64,000 nucleotides of DNA from CAXBBB01 sp963793245 (lineage in GTDB: Bacteria > Bacteroidota > Rhodothermia > Rhodothermales > BA12), in assembly GCA_963793245.1 (NCBI GenBank), contig CAWBZG010000005.1:868001-932000 (forward strand). The letters are read 5' to 3'. The notes under the pieces are model-generated. The model saw only the letters and a program-made list of their open reading frames with translations. It was not told where the DNA came from and searched no databases. The position numbers were made by a program, and so were the translations under genes. This document shows positions 9,449 through 18,339 of this stretch, piece after piece (positions within the stretch are counted from its first letter, which is position 1; the number at the start of each line of letters is the position of its first letter).

Positions 9449-10212
9449 AGCAGCAAGACGGCTAAGAGAAGGTCGGCGAACAGGATATATACACACGCCG
9501 TCACCGCCGCCTGAGTCGTCGCGCGGCCCACACCTTCGGCGCCGCCGCGTGTATAGAAGCCTTTGTAGCAGGCGACGGACGTGATGATGAAGCCGAACGA
9601 AACGGCTTTGATCAGCCCAAAGACCGCGTCGAACGGGCGGAAGAAGTCGCGCGCGCCGCTCACGAACTCGCCCGTCGTAACAGCGCCCGTCACCTCGCCG
9701 ACAAAGATCGCCGCGCCGATGCCGACGACGCAGGCCGCCACGTACAGGACGGGCACCATGATCACGCCCGCCAGCACGCGCGGCGCCACCAAGTAGCTCG
9801 CCGCGCTAAGCCCCATCGCTTCCAACGCGTCGACCTGCTCGCTGACGCGCATCGTCCCTAGCTCCGCTGCAATCCGCGCGCCGACGCGTCCGGCCAGCAG
9901 AAACGCCGTGATGACGGCGCCCAGTTCGAGGATGATCGACGGAGCGACGATGGCGCCGATGATGCTCGGCGGAATGAACGGCGACACGAGTTGGTAGGCC
10001 GCCTGCACCGTCGTGACGGCGCCCGAAAAGCCTGCCGCGAGCACGACGATGGGCAGCGACGCAAAACCCAGACCGACGCACTGCTCGGCCAGATTGCGCC
10101 GCAGCACGCGGATGTCGACGGTCGCGAACGCACGCCACAGCAGCATCGTGTAGCGTCCCAGCGCCCGAAACGGCGAGAGCAGCGGTCGAGCGAGGGCGTG
10201 AGTACCGGGCAT
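9445..10212 (-). CDS. mlaE: MlaE-family ABC transporter permease
   Basis: A 255-residue inner-membrane permease with about five hydrophobic segments. MlaE-family signatures are present: GFSGAVTTVQAAYQL, IILELGAVITAFLLAGRVG, ELGTMRVSEQVDALEAMG and the C-terminal GAEGVGRATTQAAV. I chose ATG 10212 (MPGTHALARPLLSPF); the frame extends upstream to 10329, but that part is basic, low-complexity and not like the family. It is the first gene of the mlaE-mlaF-mlaD operon, coupled by overlaps of 3-4 bases at each junction. Confidence 0.88.
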   Translation of the reverse strand: MPGTHALARPLLSPFRALGRYTMLLWRAFATVDIRVLRRNLAEQCVGLGFASLPIVVLAAGFSGAVTTVQAAYQLVSPFIPPSIIGAIVAPSIILELGAVITAFLLAGRVGARIAAELGTMRVSEQVDALEAMGLSAASYLVAPRVLAGVIMVPVLYVAACVVGIGAAIFVGEVTGAVTTGEFVSGARDFFRPFDAVFGLIKAVSFGFIITSVACYKGFYTRGGAEGVGRATTQAAVTACVYILFADLLLAVLLL

Positions 10213-10402
10213 AGAGGGAGCGCTAACGGAGACGGGCGCAGTGGTTCCGGTACGAACGGTCCGTTTGCCCGAAAGCGCGCGCGCTTCACGGTCTTTCTCT
10301 CTGACACCTCTCCCCACACTCATTCGCATCGGACGAGCGCGTCAGCACGTACCAACCACACGAACGCTAACCGTAGTTTACCCAGCGACTTCCCAAGAAA
10401 CG

Positions 10403-10657
10403 ATGGCCCTCTTCGACACGCTCTCGCCCAGAACCTTGCACGTGCTGAGATTTGCGCTAGTGTGGGCTGTCGTTATGGTCATGTTGATTTCGCTGATCAA
10501 CTGGTTTCTTGTAAATGAGTACGAGGGATTGCTTTACCTGCTCATGATGTTCAGCGCTCATTTCGCTTTTGGGTTGTTCATGGGCTGGATCGACTGGCAC
10601 GGACGCATCGAGTTGAAGCGCCGTGCAAAGCGAAAACGACACGTGGAAACCGACTGA
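10403..10657 (+). CDS. Small two-helix membrane protein, tandem paralogue 1
   Basis: An 84-residue protein starting MALFDTLSPRTLHVLRFALV, with two predicted membrane helices (roughly residues 16-37 and 42-61) and a basic C-terminus. I do not recognise the family. The next gene begins with nearly the same N-terminus (MALLDTLSPKSRHIIRHGLL) and has the same two-helix layout, so the pair arose by duplication. The end overlaps no other frame and the second gene begins 7 bp later. Confidence 0.7.
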   Translation: MALFDTLSPRTLHVLRFALVWAVVMVMLISLINWFLVNEYEGLLYLLMMFSAHFAFGLFMGWIDWHGRIELKRRAKRKRHVETD

Positions 10658-10664
10658 CCGTCTC

Positions 10665-10961
10665 ATGGCACTTCTCGACACGCTCTCGCCCAAAAGCAGA
10701 CACATCATCCGTCACGGACTACTGTTCGCGCTGACCGTCTTTGTAGGAATGACCGCGTACGAGTGGTTTTTCGAGGACGGCATCGATTGGCCTCGCCACC
10801 TGCTCATCGGAGCGATCGTATACCTGCCGATCGGATGGATAGCGGGTTGGTTTAACTGGCGCACGCATGAGCGATTGCGGATCGAGCGCGAGACGTTGGA
10901 GCGTGAGGACGAGGAACAGCGGCTGGCGGCACTCGCGCTGATGGAGAGTCGGAAGCGGTAG
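10665..10961 (+). CDS. Small two-helix membrane protein, tandem paralogue 2
   Basis: A 98-residue protein starting MALLDTLSPKSRHIIRHGLL, with two predicted helices (about 17-34 and 45-65) and a highly charged helical C-terminal tail (RIERETLEREDEEQRLAAL). It is paralogous to the preceding gene at the N-terminus and in layout but differs at the C-terminus. ATG 10665 is preferred over an upstream start at 10623 because similarity to paralogue 1 starts exactly there. The role is unknown. Confidence 0.7.
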   Translation: MALLDTLSPKSRHIIRHGLLFALTVFVGMTAYEWFFEDGIDWPRHLLIGAIVYLPIGWIAGWFNWRTHERLRIERETLEREDEEQRLAALALMESRKR

Positions 10962-11104
10962 GCGAGCCAGCAAGAGGCCTGTTGCTCGGCCAGCGTTTCA
11001 GCACACTCCTCTTCAGCAGATGGAGTCGCCGTGCTCGTCTGCTTCGGAGCGGCACCGACTGGCCCCGCTGAGCGTTACCGGCGTCTCACCCTACCCACTC
11101 GCTC

Positions 11105-11539
11105 ATGGAACGCGGCTCACTGATCTACGGCCTCATCATCTTTGTTCACATCCTCGCCGCGTTTGGCTGGTTTGGTCTTTCGCTGCGGTTGCAGGCGCTC
11201 GCCAAACTCAACGTGACAGACGACATCGCTAGTGCCGGGAAGAAAGCGACGGTGGCGATGACGGCGACGGCGGTCCTGTTGTGGGCAGGCGGGTTCGTCG
11301 GGATGCTGATCGGCGGCGGGTTTGCCAGCTACGGCGCGACGTACCACACGAGCGTCACGCTGATTCTGGTTCTCGTCGGCGTTCAGGTGTTCGGCATCGG
11401 GCGGGCGTGGAACGGATACGCGGCAGGCACTACGCCTGGCAAACGCGTCCAGATGTGGATCGGTATCGGCCACTTGCTGTGGTTCGTCACGCTGATCCTG
11501 ATGCTGTGGCCGCAGTACTTCGCCCCGGCGCTGGGCTGA
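11105..11539 (+). CDS. Four-helix integral membrane protein, unknown function
   Basis: A 144-residue protein with four hydrophobic segments: IYGLIIFVHILAAFGWFGL, VAMTATAVLLWAGGFVGMLI, SVTLILVLVGVQVFGI and WIGIGHLLWFVTLILML. The layout with a histidine in helix 1 and another in helix 4 (GHLLW) resembles small predicted haem- or quinone-associated membrane proteins, but no signature allows a name. The next gene is in the same direction 80 bp downstream. Confidence 0.7.
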   Translation: MERGSLIYGLIIFVHILAAFGWFGLSLRLQALAKLNVTDDIASAGKKATVAMTATAVLLWAGGFVGMLIGGGFASYGATYHTSVTLILVLVGVQVFGIGRAWNGYAAGTTPGKRVQMWIGIGHLLWFVTLILMLWPQYFAPALG

Positions 11540-11618
11540 GCCTGCTGGACAGGCGGCTGGAGAGTCTACCTTTCGCGAGGTCGCACGTGTCGTGTGGCGC
11601 CTCGAAACGAGAGAGATC

Positions 11619-11975
11619 ATGCAGCTTGCCGCCCAACTCATCGTCGCGCTCGTCGGACTGATCCACGTCTACATCTTCGCGCTGGAGACCTTCCTGTGGG
11701 AAAGACCGGCGGGCCTGCGCGCTTTTGCGATGACGAGAGAGCGAGCGGCGGACACCAAGGTGCTGGCGATCAATCAGGGCGTCTACAACGGCTTCCTCGC
11801 CGCTGGGCTGTTCTGGGGATTGAGCCAGGGAGCCGATGGCGCCGACGTTCAGGCGTTCTTCCTGATCTGCGTTTTTGTAGCGGGCGTGGTCGGCGCGGCG
11901 ACGTTCTCGCGCAAGATCCTCTTCGTCCAATCGGTCCCCGCCGCGCTCGGGTTGCTGCTGCTGTTTCTCGCGTAG
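11619..11975 (+). CDS. DUF1304 family small membrane protein
   Basis: A 118-residue, four-helix membrane protein. The motifs HVYIFALETFLWERP, NQGVYNGFLAAGLFWGL and FLICVFVAGVVGAAT are those of the DUF1304 family, whose biochemical role is not established. ATG 11619 gives the usual short N-terminus directly before helix 1. It converges with the beta-lactamase gene, ending about 10 bp from that gene's stop codon. Confidence 0.82.
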   Translation: MQLAAQLIVALVGLIHVYIFALETFLWERPAGLRAFAMTRERAADTKVLAINQGVYNGFLAAGLFWGLSQGADGADVQAFFLICVFVAGVVGAATFSRKILFVQSVPAALGLLLLFLA

Positions 11976-11984
11976 AACCGCCCT

Positions 11985-12824
11985 CTACTCGGCGGCGGCC
12001 TGCAAAATGCCCTCGCGCGTCAGAATGGCGTCGACGATGCGCAGGCGGGCGCCGACGAGGTCGGTAGCATCGCTCGCGGCTTCGGCGTTGAGCGCAAACA
12101 CGACATCGCCGCCGTCGGCTTCTGGGCGTTCGACCCATCCGACGAGCCATCCGATCTGCGAGCCGCCAACCGCATCGCTCAAGCCGGTTTTGCCCAGCAG
12201 CCGGGCCGAGCCGCGTTCGATCAGGACCGGCACGATGCCACGGACGGTCGCTTCGGTGGCATCCGAAAACCCTGTATCGCCCATGCGGAGCGCGTCGACG
12301 AAGCGCACCTGCTCGTCTGCCGAAATCTGGAGCGAGCGGTCGAGCCAGAACAAACCTATGTCGTCGCCGACGACGCCGTTGCCGTAGGGCGTGCGGGCGA
12401 ATGCGTCGAGGTAGCGCTGCCGTCCCACGTCGCGGGCGACGCGTTGGTAGAGCCAGACGACGGAGTTCGCCATGCCGGTGCGCAGCGTGTGATCCTGATT
12501 CCAAGGACGAATCGACCGCTCGATACCGTCCCACACGAACAGGGAATCCACATCGCGCACAACGCCTGTCTCGACGGCGACCAAGGCGTTGTACAGTTTG
12601 AACGTCGACGCGGGCAGGTAGCGCGTCGCGGCCCGCTCGGAGTCGAAGCGCTCGGTGTGCCCCGTATCTGGATGGTAGAGCACGAACGTGCCGCGTGTGT
12701 CCTCGGCAGCGAAGGCGTCGGCCCAATCGGGGCGTTCGGTGTCGACGAGCGGCGGCTCAAGCGTCGGCTGGGGCGCGCATCCGGCGAGCGCAAGCAGCGC
12801 GATGGCGAGAAAACGAGAGCGCAT
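11985..12824 (-). CDS. Class D (OXA-type) serine beta-lactamase-like lipoprotein
   Basis: A 279-residue predicted lipoprotein; the lipobox LALAGC puts the acylated cysteine at 16. All class D active-site motifs are present: S73-T-F-K76, S121-V-V, Y147-G-N and K212-T-G, with WLVGW after it. Class D enzymes hydrolyse penicillins and sometimes cephalosporins or carbapenems through a serine carrying a carbamylated lysine. The activity of this enzyme is unproven, and it could instead be a related transpeptidase or sensor domain. No mobile element lies beside it, so it looks like a resident chromosomal gene. ATG 12824 gives a normal signal sequence. Confidence 0.85.
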   Translation of the reverse strand: MRSRFLAIALLALAGCAPQPTLEPPLVDTERPDWADAFAAEDTRGTFVLYHPDTGHTERFDSERAATRYLPASTFKLYNALVAVETGVVRDVDSLFVWDGIERSIRPWNQDHTLRTGMANSVVWLYQRVARDVGRQRYLDAFARTPYGNGVVGDDIGLFWLDRSLQISADEQVRFVDALRMGDTGFSDATEATVRGIVPVLIERGSARLLGKTGLSDAVGGSQIGWLVGWVERPEADGGDVVFALNAEAASDATDLVGARLRIVDAILTREGILQAAAE

Positions 12825-13019
12825 ATCGGATCGAGGCGTGTCGTAAGGTAACCGCAAAGCGTCCCGTAGGGATGACCGCTTGTGTCGCCCTTCTCAGCAG
12901 ACAATCAGCACGTTCGAAAGCGAAGCCGAACAGTCCGCAGAGAAAGACCAACGCCCGCATCGAGGCGAAACGCGACAGACCGAAGTCGGTAGCTTGCCTC
13001 TCCACTCGCCGCCCGCCTG

Positions 13020-14342
13020 ATGTCCGTCCGCCGCCTCCGCTCGCAGTTCGAGCGCGCCTTGATCCTCGAAAATCCGCATCCCGACCTGGATGGGTACCTG
13101 TCGGAGTTGGGCATCGAACCGGAACGCCTCCCCGAAAGCGCGACGCAGGACGAAGCATTCGTGCGGCAGCGGCTAACCGAAGGCGGACACGATCTGTTGT
13201 TCAAGCGCTCGCGCTTTCCGGTCGACGAAGCGTTGCTCCAATCTGCGCCCCACCTCGCCGCTGTCGTCCTCTGCTGCATCGGCGACGACAGCGTCGACAA
13301 GGAGGCGTGCGCGCGGCATGGCGTTCTCGTCCTCAACGATCCGGTCTCGAACGGGCGCAGCGTCGCCGAATTGGTGATGGGCGAGATGATCTGCCTCGCG
13401 CGGCGCATCTTCGACAGCCACGACGCCGGACGACGCCACCTGTGGACCAAGGACGCAAACGAGCGCTACGAACTCAAAGGCAAGACGCTGGGCATCATCG
13501 GCCTGGGCAACATCGGCAAGCAGGTGGCGCGCATGGCCGACGCGTTCGGAATGGACGTGCTGTTCTACGATACGCACGTCGTCGCGCGCGAGGTCGGGTT
13601 GGCGCTGGGCTGGCGGTCGGTTGGATCGCTGGCCGAGGCGTTTGCCCAGTCGGACGTAATCAGCCTGCACGTGTCCGCCGAGGACCGATCCGGACGCAGC
13701 AACCGCGACCTGATTACGCCCCAGCACCTGGCGAGTCTGGCGTCCGAACGCGGACCGGGCAGCCCGCGCCTGTTTCTCAACGCCGCACGCGGCTTCCTCT
13801 ACGAACCCGACGACTTGGTCGCCGCCGTCGAAGCCGGACACGTGCGCGCCGCTGCCGTCGATGTGTTTCCCCTCGAACCCGGCAGCAAGCGCGACGCGTG
13901 GGAGAATCCGTACGCCAAGGAAGGCGGCATCGTTACGACGCCCCACATCGGCGCCGCGACTCAAGAGGCCCAGCCGCGCATCGCCCGCTACGTCGCCGGG
14001 TCGACGCGACTGTTGCAGCAGTACGGCACGGTCCGCGACACCGTCTACATGCCGCAGCACACGATCGGCGTCGAGTCGGACGCGCCGTACTGGACGCTCG
14101 CCGTCGTCCACGCCGACGCACGCGGCACGCGGAAAGCTATCGCCGACACGATCTACGACGCAGGCGTGAGCACGCTGCACTCGGCCCACCGCGACTTTGC
14201 CACGTACGGCATCGCCTACGACGTGTCGGCCCTCGACGCCCCACTTCCCGATGACGCGCTCGACGCTATCGTCGACACCGCTGCCCGCCTGACCGGAAAC
14301 GCCGACGCTATCCGCTCGATTCGGCAGTTCGAGGTCACGTAG
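13020..14342 (+). CDS. serA: D-3-phosphoglycerate dehydrogenase
   Basis: A 440-residue NAD-dependent D-2-hydroxyacid dehydrogenase. The nucleotide-binding motif is GKTLGIIGLGNIGKQVA; the catalytic Arg, Glu and His are in FLNAARGFLYE, VDVFPLEP and TTPHIGAATQEAQ. The C-terminal about 90 residues form an ACT-like regulatory domain, as in the shorter E. coli-like SerA that is inhibited by serine. The enzyme oxidises 3-phosphoglycerate in the first step of serine synthesis. It is followed immediately by a small membrane-protein frame with a GTG start at 14343. Confidence 0.85.
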   Translation: MSVRRLRSQFERALILENPHPDLDGYLSELGIEPERLPESATQDEAFVRQRLTEGGHDLLFKRSRFPVDEALLQSAPHLAAVVLCCIGDDSVDKEACARHGVLVLNDPVSNGRSVAELVMGEMICLARRIFDSHDAGRRHLWTKDANERYELKGKTLGIIGLGNIGKQVARMADAFGMDVLFYDTHVVAREVGLALGWRSVGSLAEAFAQSDVISLHVSAEDRSGRSNRDLITPQHLASLASERGPGSPRLFLNAARGFLYEPDDLVAAVEAGHVRAAAVDVFPLEPGSKRDAWENPYAKEGGIVTTPHIGAATQEAQPRIARYVAGSTRLLQQYGTVRDTVYMPQHTIGVESDAPYWTLAVVHADARGTRKAIADTIYDAGVSTLHSAHRDFATYGIAYDVSALDAPLPDDALDAIVDTAARLTGNADAIRSIRQFEVT

Positions 14343-14751
14343 GTGACGTTCGCGCCGTGGGTCGAACTGGGCTGGGGAGTAGCGTTGGCGCTGGTAGTGA
14401 TCGTCGGCGCGAGGATGGTTGGAATGGACCGAGATCGTTCGTTCTATCCGACGCTTCTCATCGTGATTGCGCTGCTCTACCTGCTGTTCGCGGCAATGGG
14501 CAGCAACGCGTCTGTTTCTCGTAGAGGCCGCCGTTGCATTCGCATTCGTAGGGATGGCGACGATGGGCTATCGGAGGTCGACGTGGTGGCTCGTGGCAGG
14601 CTACCTGCTGCACGCCGGGTGGGATGTAGCGCACGACGTAGTGACGACCAATGACGGAGTGCCGCACTGGTGGCCGGGATTCTGCTTCGGGTTCGACGGC
14701 GTCATCGCGGCCTACCTTGCGTGGCGCGAGAGGTCCAGCAGCGCGAATTAG
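14343..14751 (+). pseudogene. Multi-spanning small membrane protein, frameshifted
   Basis: The frame starting at GTG 14343 (MTFAPWVELGWGVALALVV) gives three hydrophobic segments up to FAAMGSNA near 14505. From about 14512 the reading continues one frame over with LFLVEAAVAFAFVGMATMG, then TWWLVAGYLLHAGWDVAHDV and PGFCFGFDGVIAAYLAW, stopping at 14751. Joined, it encodes about 135 residues and five helices. The HAGWDVAHD part resembles small uncharacterised membrane proteins such as those of the DUF6010 type, but this assignment is weak. A single indel near 14510 explains the break. Confidence 0.55.
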
Positions 14752-14843
14752 GCGTCCTGAAAGCGCCGAGTGCACAGCGCAAGGCCATACGAAACCCCCT
14801 ACCCGGTTCGTATGTAACTGGTAGGTCACTCCGCCGTCTTTTC

Positions 14844-15791
14844 ATGACCCGATTTTCGCGCCTAGGCTCGCTCGTGCTGGTGTTCGCTGTCGTGGCGACC
14901 CTGGCAGAGCCTGTCCTTGCGCAGCGGCCATTTCACGTCTACGATCCGTTCTACCGCAGTGAGACGGCGCGGCGGGCGTTTCATGAGACGTACGCCGTTT
15001 CGGGCGAGGTGTCGTACCGTGCGGCGGGGCCGGTCCAAGGCAGTCAGAACGCCATCGCCCCCGATCCGCTGGGCGTCGCGTTTCGACTCGACTATGCGCT
15101 GACCGACTACCTCGACGCCGGTGTCATCGTCGATGCCGCCGGAGCGACAGGCGCCCGCGCGATGCGGTGGAGTTGGGTCGTGCTGACCTACCACCGGACG
15201 GAAGGGTTCGACGATTACGCCTTTCGCCTCGCCCTCGACCCGGACGCGGATGGACGCGTCGGTTTTCCCCAAGCGGATCTGGCGCTGATTGCGTCGTCCG
15301 TGCTGTCGCCGCGCGTGTCATCGGACTTCGTCGTCGGTGCGCGTAGAGTCAAACGTGGGTATCAGCAGTTCGAATCGCTCGAAGACATTCAAGCCGCTCC
15401 GCCCGCCGCGCCTCAGCCGTCGTACGCGCTCCACAACGCACGCGCGTTGGGCTATGAGGCGAACCTGATGATGACCTACAATCTGCACCTGGGACCGAGC
15501 GGAAGCAAAGCCTATCTCGGCATTCTGGGACAGCACGGCGAATACCGCCTGCACCGCTCGCCCGGAGCCGACGAGGTCGTCCGCGCCTCGCTTTCCGCCG
15601 ACGCTGGCGAGCCGGATGAGCAGGTTCAGCGGTTCAGCGGCGGCGTGCTATGGATCCGCCCCGGCTTCGAGTACCACCGTCCGCACTACCGCCTGACGCC
15701 GTTCCTCAACCTGCCCATCGTGCAGTGGAATCCGCGCGAAGGATCGCCCCGCGCCCGACCGCACGTCGGCGTTCAACTGATGCTGCGCTAG
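14844..15791 (+). CDS. Secreted outer-membrane beta-barrel-like protein
   Basis: A 315-residue protein with a signal peptide (MTRFSRLGSLVLVFAVVATL, cleaved after ALAQ or VLAQ). It is rich in alternating strands such as FRLDYALTDYLDAGVIVDA, NLMMTYNLHLGPSGSKAY and RPHVGVQLMLR, ending in Arg. The pattern is that of an outer-membrane barrel or transport-type protein without a recognisable family. The start at ATG 14844 is chosen for the signal peptide; upstream residues in the same frame would be unlike a signal. Confidence 0.65.
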   Translation: MTRFSRLGSLVLVFAVVATLAEPVLAQRPFHVYDPFYRSETARRAFHETYAVSGEVSYRAAGPVQGSQNAIAPDPLGVAFRLDYALTDYLDAGVIVDAAGATGARAMRWSWVVLTYHRTEGFDDYAFRLALDPDADGRVGFPQADLALIASSVLSPRVSSDFVVGARRVKRGYQQFESLEDIQAAPPAAPQPSYALHNARALGYEANLMMTYNLHLGPSGSKAYLGILGQHGEYRLHRSPGADEVVRASLSADAGEPDEQVQRFSGGVLWIRPGFEYHRPHYRLTPFLNLPIVQWNPREGSPRARPHVGVQLMLR

Positions 15792-15794
15792 TCT

Positions 15795-16331
15795 GTGGGG
15801 CCAATTCCCTCGCCCTACACGCGCATCGACCTGCCCGACCGCGCCGTCGTCGGCCTCGTGTCGGATACGCACGGCTGGTACCACGACGGACTGGACACCG
15901 ATCTGGCCGGATGCGATCTGATCCTCCACGCCGGAGACGTGGGCACGCCCGACATCCTCGACCGGCTCGAACGCTTGGCGCCGACCTACGCCGTTTGGGG
16001 CAACATCGACGGGCGACCGATCCGCAACCGCGCGCCCGAGCATCAGCGGCTCGACTTGGGCGGATTGCGCGTGTGGATGACGCACATCGGCGGACATCCC
16101 AAGCGGTGGGCCAAAGGCATCGGCCCAGTTCTGACCGCCAATCCGCCAGACCTATTTGTCTGCGGCCACAGTCACATCTTGCGCGTCGAGCGCGTGCCGC
16201 GTCTGGGACGAATGCTCTACGCCAATCCGGGCGCGGCGGGACGGCAGGGCTTCCATCAGGTGAAGACGTGTCTGCGGCTGACGGTCGAAGGAGGGAAAGC
16301 CGTCGGAGCCGAAGTCGTGGAATTGTCCTGA
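15795..16331 (+). CDS. Calcineurin-like metallophosphoesterase (YfcE/MJ0936-type)
   Basis: A 178-residue metallophosphoesterase. The metal-binding motifs are LVSDTHGW, ILHAGDVG, WGNIDG, MTHIGGHP and CGHSHI, as in the MJ0936/YfcE family of small phosphodiesterases. The start is GTG 15795, three bases after the previous stop. The substrate is unknown; family members cleave model phosphodiesters. Coupling to the upstream barrel gene is likely from the spacing. Confidence 0.85.
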   Translation: MGPIPSPYTRIDLPDRAVVGLVSDTHGWYHDGLDTDLAGCDLILHAGDVGTPDILDRLERLAPTYAVWGNIDGRPIRNRAPEHQRLDLGGLRVWMTHIGGHPKRWAKGIGPVLTANPPDLFVCGHSHILRVERVPRLGRMLYANPGAAGRQGFHQVKTCLRLTVEGGKAVGAEVVELS

Positions 16332-16389
16332 CGCGTTGGCGATGGGGCGTGCCGCATCGGTACGTTACAGGTGAATCATCCGCCCCATC

Positions 16390-18144
16390 ATGGCTCCCGA
16401 CCTCACGCCCCGCGCTCAGCGCACCGAACGCTTTGACCTGGGCGCGCTGCGCGAAACGAGCCTCTTGCTCTCGTCGTCGCTCGACCCCGCGTTCATCTTC
16501 GGCAACTTGCTGCTGACGGTGATGAGCAAGCTGCTCGTCACACGCGGAGTCGTCTTGATTCCCGACGATGACGGCTGGCACGTGGCGGCACACCGGGGAC
16601 TGCGCGGTATCGAGATCGGGGCGCTGCTCGCTCCGCATCCCGAAATCGGCCCCGGCGCGTGGGACGATGCCGACACGACAGCGGCCCTCGCCGATCATCG
16701 GCTGACGCACGTGATGCCTATCGCGTTCGATGGCGATACGCTGGCGATCCTCGCGCTGGGCAAACCGCTCCGGGGCGAGATTCCAGACGAGGCGAGACGC
16801 TTCACCGATTTGCTGCTGAGCATGGCCGCGCCCGCCGTCCAGAACGCTCAGACCGTCGAGGCGCTGCGCACGAGCAACCGGACGCTCGACGGCAACGTCC
16901 ACCGGCTGAGCACGCTGTTCGCCCTGGCGCAGCAATTCGCCGCAACGCCCGACCGCAAGCAGCACGCGCGCACGCTCGGCCTGACGCTGATGGGCCAGAT
17001 GACGGTGAGCCGCTACTTGTTCGTCGCCGAACGGACGGCAGGAGGGGCGGGCTACGAGATGGTCGCCGCGCGTGGGCTGCCCAAAGACGCGACGACCGAT
17101 GGGTTCAGCCCCGACTGGGTGTGCGAACTCGACCGGACGCTGACGCCCGATGACGAGTGGCCCGAAGCCTACGCCGGACTGCGCGACTGGGGCATCGACC
17201 TGCTCATTCCGCTTCAACAGCAAGGACGCACGTGCGGGCTGATGGGACTCGGCGCGCGCATGAACAAGCAGCCGTTCGTGGGCGGCGACATCGAACTGCT
17301 CGAAGCCATCGGCCAACTCGCCTTGACCGCCGTCCGCAACTCGTTTCTGCTCGACGAGCAACTGCAGAAGCAGCGGATGGAGGAAGAGATGCAGATCGCC
17401 CGGTCGATTCAGGAGCGGCTGCTGCCCCAGTCGCTGCCCAACGTACCCGGAGCCGAAATCGTCGCCGTCGCCGTGCCTGCGCGCGAAGTCGGCGGAGATT
17501 ACTACGACGTGATGGAGTTGTCGGACGGTCGCATCCTACTCGCCATCGCCGACGTGACCGGCAAAGGCATGGCTGCCGCGCTGCTGATGGCGAACATCCA
17601 GGCGTGCCTACATACGCTCCGCCCGATGGAGATGGAGCTATCTGAAGCCGTCAGCCACATCAACCGCGTCATCTGCGCCAACACGACGTACGACCGCTTC
17701 ATTACGTTTTTCGGCGCGATCTATCATCCCGACACGCGCAGGCTCGACTACGTCAACGGCGGCCACAACCTGCCCTACATCCTGCGCGTCGACGGCTCGC
17801 TCGAAACGCTCGAAGAGGGCGGCCTGCTGCTCGGCGTGATGGACGGCATGCCGTACGAAACCGGCCACGCCACACTCCAGCCCGGCGACACGCTCGTCAC
17901 GTTCACCGATGGCGTGACCGAAGTCCACAGTCCCCAGGGTGAAGAGTGGGGCGAGGAACGTCTCGAACCGCTCCTCTCCGCTCACGCCAACTCCCCCGTC
18001 GCCGACCTGCGCGATCTGATCCTGAAGGCCGTCGATGATTTCCAAGGTCCCAACGTCGAACCTTTCGATGACCTGACGATGGTCCTCCTGCGCGCCCTCC
18101 CCGAAACACTACCGCCCGCAACACCGAGCAAGGGCGATTCATGA
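16390..18144 (+). CDS. GAF-domain PP2C serine phosphatase (RsbU/SpoIIE-type)
   Basis: A 584-residue regulator. Residues 1-160 and about 165-310 form two GAF-like sensory modules (motifs VTRGVVLIPDDDGWHV and VSRYLFVAERTAGGAG). A coiled-coil linker (LLDEQLQKQRMEEEMQIARS) leads into the PP2C catalytic domain with SIQERLLPQSLP, VGGDYYDV, IADVTGKGMAAALL, GHNLP, FTDGVTEV and DDLTMVLLR. Such phosphatases dephosphorylate anti-anti-sigma factors in partner-switching stress pathways. No kinase or anti-anti-sigma gene lies in the window. Its stop codon falls in the middle of a perfect 20-bp palindrome that also occurs elsewhere in the window. Confidence 0.87.
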   Translation: MAPDLTPRAQRTERFDLGALRETSLLLSSSLDPAFIFGNLLLTVMSKLLVTRGVVLIPDDDGWHVAAHRGLRGIEIGALLAPHPEIGPGAWDDADTTAALADHRLTHVMPIAFDGDTLAILALGKPLRGEIPDEARRFTDLLLSMAAPAVQNAQTVEALRTSNRTLDGNVHRLSTLFALAQQFAATPDRKQHARTLGLTLMGQMTVSRYLFVAERTAGGAGYEMVAARGLPKDATTDGFSPDWVCELDRTLTPDDEWPEAYAGLRDWGIDLLIPLQQQGRTCGLMGLGARMNKQPFVGGDIELLEAIGQLALTAVRNSFLLDEQLQKQRMEEEMQIARSIQERLLPQSLPNVPGAEIVAVAVPAREVGGDYYDVMELSDGRILLAIADVTGKGMAAALLMANIQACLHTLRPMEMELSEAVSHINRVICANTTYDRFITFFGAIYHPDTRRLDYVNGGHNLPYILRVDGSLETLEEGGLLLGVMDGMPYETGHATLQPGDTLVTFTDGVTEVHSPQGEEWGEERLEPLLSAHANSPVADLRDLILKAVDDFQGPNVEPFDDLTMVLLRALPETLPPATPSKGDS

Positions 18145-18151
18145 ATCGCCC
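18132..18151. repeat. 20-bp perfect palindrome, family C, copy 1
   Basis: The sequence gggcgattcatgaatcgccc is a perfect palindrome, and the TGA of the upstream phosphatase gene lies at its centre. A longer copy sits at 20698-20727. It may serve as a transcription terminator or protein-binding site. Confidence 0.75.
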
Positions 18152-18339
18152 CAACGCCAACCATGAGCACAGCAAGAGAAAGGTCCTAATCACTCAAATG
18201 CAACGCGAAAGTAACGAAGCTCAATAAATCTCTCAACAGGTCTTTCGCCGAGGGGGGCTAACTCCGTATCGTTTGGACATCAGCGCGGATCACGTGAGAA
18301 ATCACTTGAAGTCCGACATTCCTCCTTTTGCGCGGACCC

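Noticed and set aside
15706..17361. 551-codon minus-strand frame across the phosphodiesterase and phosphatase genes
   Set aside because: Shadow frame; it spans two well-supported plus-strand genes.
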